A model generated the notes under the pieces. The model had not been told where the DNA came from and did not search any database. It saw only the letters and a program-made list of their open reading frames with translations. The translations under genes were made by a program, and so were the position numbers. From the NCBI RefSeq assembly GCF_003945595.2, contig NW_024104286.1, positions 1,544,685 through 1,608,684 on the forward strand: a DNA stretch of 64,000 nt. Reading direction: 5' to 3'. Of this stretch, positions 37,501 to 49,400 are shown piece after piece; position 1 is the stretch's first letter; each line of letters opens with the position of its first letter. This stretch comes from Pipra filicauda (taxonomy: Eukaryota; Chordata; Aves; Passeriformes; Pipridae).

Positions 37501-40500
37501 TTCCCTCATCTTCCTCCTGAAAGGTTGCTCCAGGGCATCTCTGATGCAGGAGGTTGTCAACTTACTATTAGCTAGTTTTTGGACTATCCCTTTCCATGCC
37601 AGCTTTGCCCTTTGGGTTAAACACACTCCTAAGTTTTATGTATCCCTGAGTGTATATCCGCCACAAGCCTACATTTGCTATACTGAGTAAGAGAAGATAT
37701 AAAATACATTAATCTGATGAATACAGGGCAAAAAAAAGAACTTCCTTCTTCTTTTATCTCTAGCTAAATACTACTTAAATGGCTTAAGTAAGATACAAAC
37801 TATGTACTGGTTCTTGACTCTGTCATGCTGTGCGTGGACTGCCTAGACATCCATGGGAGATGGCAAAGGAGAGACCTTGCAGGAATTTGGGATTACCATG
37901 ATTGTCATCCTGCTCTCCAATTATGATATTTTCAGGCTGAATGAGTGTCCTTTCTCCACCACTCTGACACAAGCATGGATCCAACATCTCTGTTTTCCCT
38001 GTGTTGCCTTCTCTGTGTCCTCATAGTAGTTGAATGCTACAGCCCCCTTTATATGCTGCTTGATGGAGGCTTTCTGAAGGTAACTTGGAGATCCTACTGC
38101 TTTGAGAGATGCTGCAGATTCATTCCGAGTGTACTCTCCAGTTTTTTCCCACTCCCTTTTCCCCGGATGACCTAAGGGCTGGAGCAGCTCTCTGCTACGG
38201 TGTTTGCTACAAACCCAGTATATCTAACAAACAGTATTTTCTCTGAGAAATTTGCTTTTGAAGTTATTTGTCTTCTGTCTATGCCTTTGATGGATTTCTG
38301 GCTTTCACTGTCATGTGCTGAGATAGAGGTAACTTTTGCATTGGGTATCTGCAATTTTGCATTGGAAATCTGTATAGTTTTTCTGACCAAGTCCTATGTA
38401 AGCAGGTGAATATATCTCCCTTATTTCTTATTCCTCTGGACATTTACTTGGCATTGTAATGCTGATGATTTGGTTTATTTCTTGTATTCCTTCTTCTTTC
38501 TAATAGCATGCCTGAGTCACGAGGGAAAGAGTCTCCAATCTGCTCTTTGAAACAACCTGCTATTCACCTTGTCCTGTTGCTTCTTTGTAAACTCTTTGGG
38601 CTCCATCATCAGTGGAATTTAGGTCCTGTAATATTCAAGTGTTGAATTATAGAGTGTCTGTGTCCATGACTATATGAACTCTGCCCCAATAAACTGTTAT
38701 GAGCTATATCTCTACAGACACGGAGAAAAGTTTGCTACATTAGGATGTGCCTCATCCTAATGAGAAATTCAGGATTCAAAAAGTGGTGAACCATAGGGAA
38801 ACATGAACAGCCTCGCCCTCTTGTTCTCAAGAGCCTAGGAACTATTAAAGAACGATTGTATTTTAGAGTGGAAAACCAATTGTTTTCCATTGGTTTCCAT
38901 TGCAAAACCAGCATAAATTCTTTACACCTAGTATACAAATCCAAGCCATCATTTCTCTGACTAACCCATCATCAGATCCTTGGTAGAAAATGGAGATTTG
39001 TTTTTTGCTATTTCTTTTTGCTTCATTGTTTAACAGCATTACTAAGAGGAAGAATGGAAAAGGAAAAAAGGAAAAACTCATGTAAGAAGCAATTTCAAAA
39101 ATACACCAAACCATCAAAAGATATGGTCATTTTCCTCTTAACAATGAAGAATATTTGGGGATGAATACCAGAAGGAAAAAAAGAAAAACAAATTCAGTGG
39201 GATTAATGCCTTCACCCAAGAGTGTTCTGGAAAGGTACACTGGTTTTACAGCAAGGCTATCAAACCAAGGTATGATCCATCTAACATTATATAGGTATCT
39301 ATGGTGTAGGCATCTCAACTGCAAATATAGACAGCTGCATAACTCATTCCAGGCTTCCTCTGAATCCACAGAAAGCAAAATAGGCACATCAAGGCTGTGA
39401 TTCTTTCCATCTACATCCTGTAAGTGCCTGATTCCTTCCACTGACTGTAAAGAACAACTGGCCTAGATGTAGGTATCTGCACCTTGTAGGCCTCTGGGGA
39501 TACACAAAATGGGTGTCACAAAGAGCGAGTTCAGACTCACAGTCTGTTTAAATACAGGGAGTCTCAGAGAGAAAATCTGGAACAAGAAAAGCAATCAAAT
39601 ATAGGCAAGAGATGTTAGGACAGGTAATTGAAAACATAATCAGGTTGATCATAAATTAGTCAGAAAAAACAAGTAAATTGCAAGACATTACAACTTGTAC
39701 CATCTGACCATACAAAATGAATGTGATGGATATACTAAAGAGACAGAGGAACAGTGTTATTAAAAGACTGCAAAGAAGACATTTCCCTGATTTAATCCAT
39801 GTCCATGCATTCCTTCATACCTGAAGCCATACTTCTATGTTGTTATTAGTGGGTTTGGCAAGAATTAACTAAAGCCTGAATTTTATCTTTCAGAACAAAA
39901 TTTTGCAGCTTCACTGAATCCACACAGTGTTCTGAGCTGATCCAATGCAAGTTAAAGCATCTTAGATGGTTTAAAATGTGCCAATGTCAGGGGAGGTACA
40001 CTTTTTGACCTGTGTAAATCCCCCATGGTCAGGTTTTGCCTGGTCATTGGTTCTCTTGCCATCTATTCTCCAAAAGTGGTTCTGTTTCTCTGAAGATGGT
40101 GGCACTGGAGAGGTCCCTCTGTAAGGGAGACCAGAATGCAGCTGCTGATGTGTGTGTTACATGACATAGAGTTCACCACTGAATTTGGAGCAGATCCTGC
40201 AAAAAGAAATGAGTTATTTGTTAGGGAACTGTCCTGTAATTTACTATCACACAGATAATAACCTTACCAGGATTCTGAAAATATTAATACAAACTGCTGG
40301 ATTGTTTATAAATGCTTCAGACAGTCTACACAGGTGTCATGTAACATAAAAGTACAGGGGAGCTTGAATTTATCTCAGGAGACTTAACTTGCTTTTCTCA
40401 AAAAAGTAAAAGTACTCACAATACATTTTCTTCCAGAAAATAATTAACTCAGTCTTAATTTGTGTTTCAGCTTGGACTGATGGCTGTTTAATGTGTGTTG

Positions 40501-42327
40501 TTTTCTACAAAACTGCTCGAGGAATTTCATAATTGCAGAACAGCTCTTTTTATTGAGACCCATTTGCCCACAGTAGTCTTTTCTCTATGATTTAGCTACT
40601 GTTTTAGATCATTTATTTTTATTGACAGTGAGACTACTCCATTTGGTTGACTTTTTCAAACATTAACTGCTATAACTTTCATTTAGACTGCCAAGGTTTC
40701 CTCATTTACACATGAAATCATCCCATTCACCTCTCTGGGAGAAGACAAGTCAGGCCTGGTGTTTATTGCTCTCAAAGAGAAAAAGAGGAGAAATGATGGT
40801 ACCACCTCACTGGAATTGCTCTTTCTGATTTACAGCTGTCACCATTGAGGACTCAGGGAAAACAGGCAAGGGCAACCATCCTCAATGTTATTATCCTAAA
40901 GCTTTTTACAAAAAAATGATGCTGTAAGCTTTAATCAAAAAATTCTTTCCTACTGGTCTTTTCCACAATTCACCACTGAACTATAGCAGAACACTGTCAA
41001 GCTTTGGGCATCTTCTAGAGCATTTGTGAATCAAAGATTTCCTGTGGGTAAGATGGAAAAGCAAGGTGTACTGAGGACATGGGATAAGCAGCCAGTGAGA
41101 CAGCCAGATGGCTGCCTGTGATTTCCATGGATGGGCTTTGGTGTCCACAGTGTTCTCTGTCTCTCAGCCTCAAATCTTTAACTGAAATCCAGCAAATTGG
41201 GTCTAACTTTTCAGGGAAGGAGGACGAATACCTTTAGAAGGCAAAGTCTATCAGCTGTAGATAACAGTGATTTTTTTTATATTTTTCAACATCCTAGTTC
41301 ATGAAGCCACTGCAAGCTCTTATTAGAGATGGGACAGCTAATTAAGAGCATTGGAAACCTAACTTTACCTAATTTGATGACCACTCTGATCACTGCACAT
41401 AGCCTTCTCCAGGGGAAAAGCTGTAAATTACTAAAACTGAACAAAACATTTGAGTTATGAGGTTTTATCACTGGGAATTAGATTCCTATTTTTCAAGGAT
41501 GCATTTTTCTTCAGTTAAAAGTTACTGGAAATAATAATTGGTTTTGTGCTACTCAGAGACTTCTATCAAGAGAATTGTTTCTTGCAGTTAAGGCATCAAT
41601 TACTTGATGACTGCTGCCCCTTTTAAATCAGTAACTGATAAACACTATTAGATGTTGAATCATAGGAAGTCTTAAAGATATGGTCTAGATCCTATGCACC
41701 TGTGCCTAACTCAGATGGAGAAAACAAAAAATAATCCGAAGAAATGAATATGCACCGTCAGAAATAAGATCAGGATTTTACTCTCTGTTTTATGTCTTTA
41801 TAATCTTGATTAATACTCAACTTGAGGGACTGGATCTACAGTGTTACCTCTTCTCGTGTTTTCTATACTTTTTTTCTATCCTCCATCCGAGAAGGATGCA
41901 CTGGAAATGCAGGGCTGGATCTACATTTCATGTAAATTAATATAGCTCACTGAAATCAACAGAACTACAATGCTCTAAGCTGCTAAGGATCTTTCCCTAC
42001 ACCTTATTTATATATTTTCAGAATGGACATTGTATCTTAGTTCATATTGAAGTGTAGAGTTCATCATAGCAGTAATCTCTAAGACACAGCCTGCCTATCT
42101 TTTATGATAAGGGAATTACATTTCTTCTGTTGTGTTGATAAAAATCTACTATTTCTGGGAAGATGACTTGCTGGAACCCAAATAAATTGAGCATACCCTA
42201 CTCTATGATAGGAACTGAAGAGATGTGACTGCTGACCTAACCAGTGAAGGAGGTTTCTGATATTAATGCGGTTAAGATAGCAAGACTGTGTTGGTGTCAC
42301 TCAGGAGTGGATAGTGTTGGGTTTTTT
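34502..42327. other. AT-rich intergenic DNA with one conserved-element-like stretch
   Basis: No coding support in any frame. The stretch at 34,840-35,400 is listed separately. The rest has short T and A runs and nothing that I recognise as a repeat family. A 105-codon plus frame at 37,373-37,690 is hydrophobic but has no family match I know. Confidence 0.5.
34840..35400. promoter_or_regulatory. possible conserved non-coding element (motif-dense)
   Basis: Several TAATTA/ATTA-type homeodomain cores, an ATGCAAT/ATTGCAAAT octamer-like site and a GGATTAATTGAT element cluster in about 500 bp, without simple repeats or coding signal. Such clusters are common in deeply conserved enhancers near developmental genes. 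This is pattern-based inference; no alignment was possible. Confidence 0.2.
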
Positions 42328-42332
42328 ATGTG
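42328..42332. repeat. left target-site duplication of the solo LTR
   Basis: ATGTG immediately before the LTR matches ATGTG immediately after it at 43,426-43,430. This fixes both element ends. Confidence 0.8.
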
Positions 42333-43425
42333 TGTGGTGGGTTGACCCTGACTGGATGCCAGATGTCCACCAAAGCACTGTCACTCCCCTCCTAAACTGG
42401 ATAGGGGAGAAAAAAATAAAAGTAAGGGCTTGTGGGTTGAGATAAGGACAGGGAGAAATCACTCACCAGTTACCATCTTGGACAAAACAGGCTCAACTTG
42501 GGGAAAATTAAACCAAATCTTAAAACATCTTCCCTCTACCCCTCCCTTCTTCACAGCCTCATCTTCACACTCAATTTTCTCTACCTCCTCTCTCTCTCAG
42601 AGGCACAGGGGAGTGGGAAATGGGATGTGTGGTCAATTCATCATGTGTTGTCTCTGCTGCTCCTTCCTCCTCAGGAGGAGAACTCCTCACACTCTTCCCC
42701 TGCTCCAGTGTGGGGTCCTACCTGTGCTACCCACAGGAGACAGTCCTCCACAAAGTTCTCCAACTCGAGCCTTTCCTGTGGGCTACAGTTCTTCATGAAC
42801 TGCTGCAGTGTGTGTCCCTTCTATGGGGTTCAGTCCTTTGGGAACATGCTGCTCAGGCATGGGTCGCCCACAGGATCTCAGCAAACCTGCTCTAGTGTGC
42901 ACTTCTCTCTCCATGAACCTACAGGTCCTGCCAGGACCCTGCTCCAGTGTGGGCTTCCCACGGGGTCATAGCCCTCTTTAGGCATTCACCTGCTCTGGCA
43001 TGGGGTCCTTCATGGGCTGCAGGTGGATATCTGCTCCCCTGTGGACCTCCATGTGCTGCAGGGGTGCAGCCTGTTTCACCATGGTCTTCAACAGGGCCTG
43101 TGGTGGAACATCTGCTCCGGTGCCTGGAGCACCTCCTCCCACTCCTTCTTCACTGACCTTAGTGTCTGCAGAGCTGTCTATCACATATTCTCACTCTATT
43201 TTTGGCCGCTGTTGTCCAGGTTTTTTTCTTCTCCTTCTTAAGTACATTATCCCAGAGGCTCTACCACTGTGACTGATGGGCTCAAGCCTTGGCCAGTGGT
43301 GGGTCTATCCTATGGCTGTCTGGCATCGGCACTATTAGACCTGGGGAAAGCTTCTGACATCTTCTCACACAAGCCACCCCTGTAGCCCCCCTGCTACCAA
43401 AACATTGCCAAGCAAACCCAATACA
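42333..43425 (-). mobile_element. solo retroviral LTR, about 1,093 bp, minus strand
   Basis: The element starts TGTGGTGGGTTG and ends ACCCAATACA on the plus strand, so it has TG...CA ends, and it is flanked by a perfect 5-bp duplication ATGTG (42,328-42,332 and 43,426-43,430). No gag, pol or env frame lies inside, so it is a solo LTR left by recombination. I place it on the minus strand because a degraded TATA-like ACTTAAGAAGG lies about 185 bp from that end. The middle holds a degenerate repeat: GCTCCAGTGTGGG-like units at about 42,702, 42,802, 42,851, 42,888, 42,941, 42,991 and 43,112. A 5-bp duplication fits ERVL-type or some ERV1-type elements. I recognise it as a type common in bird genomes but cannot assign a family name with certainty. 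Confidence 0.85.
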
Positions 43426-43430
43426 ATGTG
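43426..43430. repeat. right target-site duplication of the solo LTR
   Basis: ATGTG, identical to the left copy at 42,328-42,332. Confidence 0.8.
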
Positions 43431-46400
43431 GTGATACAAAAAAAAATAATTACAAGTTTGTTACTGTTTTTGTGGCCATGAAAAATGCAGGGATCCAGTA
43501 TGGTGTACCAATAAATTGGCACAGTATATGTTTAAAACAAGTGTAATAATATCCAGTGGGCAGAGTTCAGCCCTGTCACAAGATTCAATCCAGTCTACTT
43601 TTTGCTCCTTGTTTTTCCTGGAGCCTGTGAAATATGCAGAGGTAACAAATAATGTTCCCTGCTCAGCTTGGTATGTTCCCCTGCTTGGTATCTCTCAGCT
43701 TGCTTCCTACTATCCTCTTTCTCAGGGACCTCAAACTGTCTGACTGCACTAACAAGTCGCAGATATGTTAAGTGACCAAAATGAAGGTGTTCTCTTATTC
43801 ATATGGTTGACTGTGGAACTGTGCCAAGTTGTTTATTGGGGCTGTATGACACAGTCCTCAAGTGTTGGGAAAGCATGGGATCAGGAACACTGGACAGAAA
43901 CTTCTTATTTGATGGAAGAAGGAGGTACAGTCTGTTGAGGACAAAAGGCTGGATAATGTTGGTGCAAAGAAGTGGTTCTCAGGTAATGGCTTGCAGGCAG
44001 CATCATACCCTGAAACTGGGATTAAGGGCAAAATATAAATTGCCTGCAGCACATCACCTACTCGTCAGCTTTGCCAACGGCCATGTCACAGGTCTCTGGC
44101 TTAACCAGTAAATATTCAGACTCTTTTGAAGAGACTGTGAACATAATTTATGAAATTATCAATTTTCAAACAAATATTTATTTACTTTTAGGCTCCAGAG
44201 CGTACTTTGTCTTTTTATTGATATTACTTCACACTACTAAATGCCCGAAATATTTCCAGTTGTAATTATGCAATGGAACATTTTTTTGTTGTTTCTGTTT
44301 GAGTTTTATGGACTGGATAACGTTTAGCTGTAGTGAATGTCTGCCATTTCTATTTATTATTTACTGTTTATATTACAAGAGGGTATGAGAACTGGACAGC
44401 TAATACATCACATGAATTTGCCAGAAGTATGAGTACAAAGCCTTGCTCCAGGAGGTTGTTAAGGACTTCTCCAAGTCAGTGCTGCCAGGAGTAAAGTCAG
44501 GATCCCTAAGTGCACGGCATGAGCTGCCATGGATAGGGCCACACTGTTCAGCAAGGAGGTAAAAGCCCCAGCATCATGGTGGCCACTGGCATGGTGAAGG
44601 AAGAGTGGGTCTAAAACAATTTAGGGCTTCCTAGCTAAACCATACTTTGAGAAATGGAGTCAGGAATGTTGCTTTACCCTGCAGGGCAATCCTGAGGAAC
44701 AGACGTGGAAAAGGGACTTGGAGAAGGCAGCATGGGTAAAATGATTTGCCTGGCATGAACCTCTATTTGCTGCTAAAAGTGGGAATAAACTGTAGCTCCT
44801 CATATTCCCAGCTTAACACCATGACTACTCAGTGGCACTCTGTCCTATTTGCTCAGCTTTCCAAAATGGATGTGCTCACCCCACCATCTCAAACCCCCAA
44901 TGAAGTAGAAAGCTACCTACAATATTTTTTCTGTCCTAGTTTCTTTAAAAAAAAAAATCACAACATCGCCAACCACTTTTGCACAGCACTCTCCGTCGTC
45001 TTTCACTATGCTGGTCCATCCAGCCTGTTATTTAAGTTGTCCCTGAAAAAAATCCCACCACTTTCTTCCACAGTGCCCACACAAAGTGAGTCAATGTTCT
45101 TTTCCATTCATCTCAGAGAGACCAGGATTGTGTCCAACATATTTTCTCATTAAAAAAAAAAAAAAGACAAAAAGGAAGAAGCATGGGTAAAACCACCAGG
45201 ACATTCATACAAATCAGCTGAATAGTTTCACGACTATGTTTCTACAACCCTTAATCTTCCTCATTCACACCCTCCCTACTATCAAACATACCATGTGGAC
45301 CTAGGTGGTTAACTATTAACTTTATGCATAACAGAATATTAAAGAAAAAACATAGTAGCAACTTTTCCCCACCATGTGACTGTGCTTTTTCTTCCTGAGG
45401 TGGATTACCCAGCTAGATATTTTGAGTAAGAAGGTTCCCTTCTCCACTCCTATGGAAGTCTGAGTGGTGGTTCTATCCCTTCACAGCTGTCAGAGCGCAG
45501 GTCTCATGGATGCAGAGAGCAACACAAAGGCTTAACTTCTGTGATACAGATCTTGTTTCTTTCTGTATTGGGCTTGGGTTCACCCTTGTTATCTCTAAGG
45601 CTTTTTTTAACTTGGTCGTAGTAAGTGACCAAGGGTTCAGGGAGAGGAACAGTGCAGCCCCCTGCCAGAGCCACTGGTGTTTGGTGCCATTAAATGTTTT
45701 GGGGTAAGGTCTAATGGATGAGGAGTGGCAAATCGCAGCAGGTTCAAAAGATAGTATCAGATATGCTTAAGAGTTTTTCTGGATTTTTCCCTGGAATTCA
45801 CTTGGAATTAGCATGGAGAGCTTTATTTCCTGTTGCTGAAGTCAGTGATGACAGCTTAGCTTACCAAGGCAGTGAGACTGCTTTATATTTTGTCTGATGC
45901 TGGGATGCTCAGTCAGTGGCCTGTCAGCCAGCTACAGGTTACCTGAACATGTCAGGCCTTCAGCCTCCTTCTAGCGGTGGCTTGGGATATCACCGTGTTT
46001 GCTTTGGGAACAGTGAACAGCTTGGCGGCTGACAGCACCTCGCAGCAGTAGGTAACAAGGGTAGAGCAAAAGCACTTCTGCTGCCTCTGGAAAAGCCCCA
46101 CTGCTTGCTGAGAGCACTGATTAGTATTGACAAAATAGTCAAGTATCTTCATATGTGAAGAAGGATTCTCCATGCAAAGGTTCAACCATACTTTTATACT
46201 AATACATGACTGAGGTCCAAGTACTGCCCTCATATGTAGATTTTTGAGTGGTTGTACTGGTATCTGGCCAGGTGGGACAGTAAAGACAAGGTTTCATGAT
46301 ACAGTTCTTTCCTTTTCCTCTAAGGAACCAGCTTCAAATACCATTAAGCCAAGCAAAGGTTATGGAGTTGCTTTACTTTGATCTCAACAGTTATTGAGAT

Positions 46401-49400
46401 AGTATAACTGAGTAAATGATACAGAAAAGGTTTTCACACATACTGACTGCAGCTTCTTTTCCTAAACTATCAAACAGTAGTAATAAAAAGGAGTAGACGG
46501 GTGTTTTTTTTTTTTCTAGATGAAGCCTATAAAAAAGTGTGGGAGACTCACAGTCCTGCATGCCATCTTCTCTTGTCAGGAGCTGCACATAGGTCAGGAG
46601 GAAAACAAACAAGGTATTTCTGGATGTTGCACATCAGCGAGTTTCAGACCTCAGCCAGACTTTAACAGCCCTAGTGCATCCTCACGGGGTTTCTGAAAGG
46701 TAGAAGCAATGTGTTACCCCTGTTTTTACAGCTAAGATGTCAGGATGCTAAGCAGCTGTGTTCTTGGCGCCTCTTCCTTCAGGAAACCAGAAGAAGAAGC
46801 AGGACTTGCAACTCCATCTTTGAAGCATGGCATGGGAAGACTGAGGGGGAGCTTCTGTGACCCCAGGGGTGATACTCCATGGTCAGCAGCAGGATGCTGG
46901 CTGGGGGGAGCATCTCTGTGGAGTGTGACCTGGCTGGTGCCATAACTTCATGGTGGTAGCATCCACTGGCAGGGCAGCCTGCACGGGCCATCAGGCATGG
47001 AGAGAGCTTAACCTGGGCTACTTCAGGTTCTGGTGGGGGAAAAGCATCTGTACTGTGACTGGCACAAGCAGAGAGCTTGGCGGGCACAGCTTGGCATGCT
47101 GCAGCTCTCTTACCCCCTCTGCACAAAGCTGCCAGCTGAGTAGCATTTCTGAAAAAAAACCCCACAAACAAAACAAAAAACCCACACCAAAAGACCTAAC
47201 AAGCTGTTTATACTGTCTAAAATTTAGGAATTTTAGGTACCTGACTTGTTTTCTAAAATGCATTCAAATAAACAAGAACAGCAATGTAAACATGGAGGTG
47301 TCAAAGCAGGCTGTTCCTCATCAAGACTGTTCAGAAACCTTACGTTCAGTTAAATTCTGGAAAACCCTGATGTGAAGATCTGTAGAAAGCCCCTGCAAAG
47401 GTATTATATCCAGTTTGTGAATAATTATGGTTGGTAATAAATTTCTGGCTTCCCCGAAATGAATTTAAATTGTACAACTGATTTCAATGTGACCGGGATT
47501 TGGTTCATGGTCTGTAGGACAGCATTGGTTTTGACAGACATAACCGTCCTGGTATTCCAAGAACAGTGTTATTGTTGAGGGTTTTCACAATTCAGAATAA
47601 TATAATGCCAATTGCATTCCAAAATCAAAAGGAAAGTTTAAAGCTGAAAACAATTTGCTATTTTTAAAACAAATACACTCACCATTTGCCTCTGTACTAA
47701 GTCACAAACATGAAATAAATGTGAACCATTCTTCTACTGTCAACAACTAGAGCAACTGTATCTGAATATGCTTAAAGTTATATATGCTTAAAGGGTACAA
47801 GATATGCTCATGAAAACAGAATCAGGGCCCCTGAATGCAAAAATGTTATGCTAAATGATGATTTCTGAAGTAAGAACATACTGATGGATTTTCAGAGACA
47901 ATGTGCATGTGCTAAAGAAATTGATGTGCCACTGCCCTGTAATATTCACCTCTGAGTAGAGAGCCCTATGCAACATTTCTGAAGTATGTTTTAAAGATGA
48001 AGTTTTGCAGATGTCTTCAAGTTAGCTGGAAGGAAGATTTCATCCTCTCCAAGAAGAGACTTCAGGAGTGATCACCAATGAAAGGATGAGAAAGCTCCCC
48101 TTACATTGTCTCCAGCAAGCCAGGGAAGAAAAAGTTTGAGTTTAATAGTAAACAAATCAGTTTTAACTCCTCTGAACTGCCAGCTGGCTTCATTGGGTAA
48201 CCCACTGGAGCCTTCTGACGGCCTAAGCTTTGTGCTGGATCTGTACATTGTTTTAGCATTGAAGTGTGAGTGAATCACAGGGAAATGATAGGCCACAACT
48301 TAAAAACAGAAGAAAGGAGTACTGCCAAACAGGACTAATTGGCTGCAGACATGAGCTTTCCCCAGTCTCTAGCCCATTCATTTCTGCAGAACGGCTCTAC
48401 AAAAGCGTCAACATAAATTTGACATTCTTACAGAAAACCACCTCTAGGTGGAAGTGTTGACCCTGCAGACAGAGATGAGATCATAAATATCTATGTGGCA
48501 GAAGCGATGGCAATGTTTTTTTAAAACTACTTCCTCCAGTATTTTGCTCTCGAAAGTGTAATTAGATGAGGTGCCTTCAGATTTATGTACCTGAGAGCAG
48601 GTTGCAAAGCTCACTGAAGCCAGGAATTTGTTTCTCTCTTGGCTCAGATCCAGTGACTGTGGGTCAAAGAAGTGCTTCAAAGGTGCTGAACATTTGCCTT
48701 TGGTGAATGCAGCAGCAAAGGGTGCATTCTTGGTTTTAAACATATGCTTATGGATAGTCCCCAGACTCTGTGCTTGCCTTCTGGACCATATTTTGAATGA
48801 CACTGTGGCCTAAACCTATGGTTCTTGGCTTACGCAGTGCAACAGAAAGTTTTGATTTTAGTCGGACAAAACAAGAGCATGGCTGCTACTTCCCTTTTGC
48901 TCTTTTGAGAACAAATTGTAAACTCCTGACTCTGTATTTGAGTAGGTCATTCAAAGGATGAGTCTGGTACTTCAAATGCTATGGATTGTAAGTGATATGT
49001 TAGACTAGGTACAGTCCCTATTATTGCCTTATAGAGTGAAGATGTGATTCAGAATGGATCAGAAATCATGCTCAGAATAATTTCTGCACAGACGTGATAG
49101 TAAGATGGACTGTTTAGTTTGCTTTTCCAGGGGATCGTGACACTTCCTCCCTTCTTACTGTCTAAACTTTTTGTCAGATATTATGAGGGAAATTTTCTAA
49201 AGGCACCAAAATGCTGACTTCACCGAATAACGACAAGAGTTAGATACCTCACCTGCTCCTTGCACTCTTAATGCTCTAATAATGATAAATCATTATGCTT
49301 TCAGAAAGGTTTAATCTTCTTTATTTACCTTTCTGTTTCTGTTTCTGTATTATACTGGCACCTGACGAGGGCTTCTGTTGGATTAGGCCAATATTTTCAT

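Noticed and set aside
37373..37690. 105-codon hydrophobic plus-strand frame
   Set aside because: Hydrophobic by AT-rich codon use, with no start context, motif or splice support.
42498..42971. 157-codon and neighbouring frames inside the LTR
   Set aside because: These come from the repeated GC-rich LTR interior, not from gag, pol or env. No retroviral protein motif is present.
46740..47200. GC-richer block with an A/C-rich tail, considered as a retroposed gene
   Set aside because: No coding similarity is recognisable and no flanking duplication was found, so it is mentioned only in the intergenic entry.
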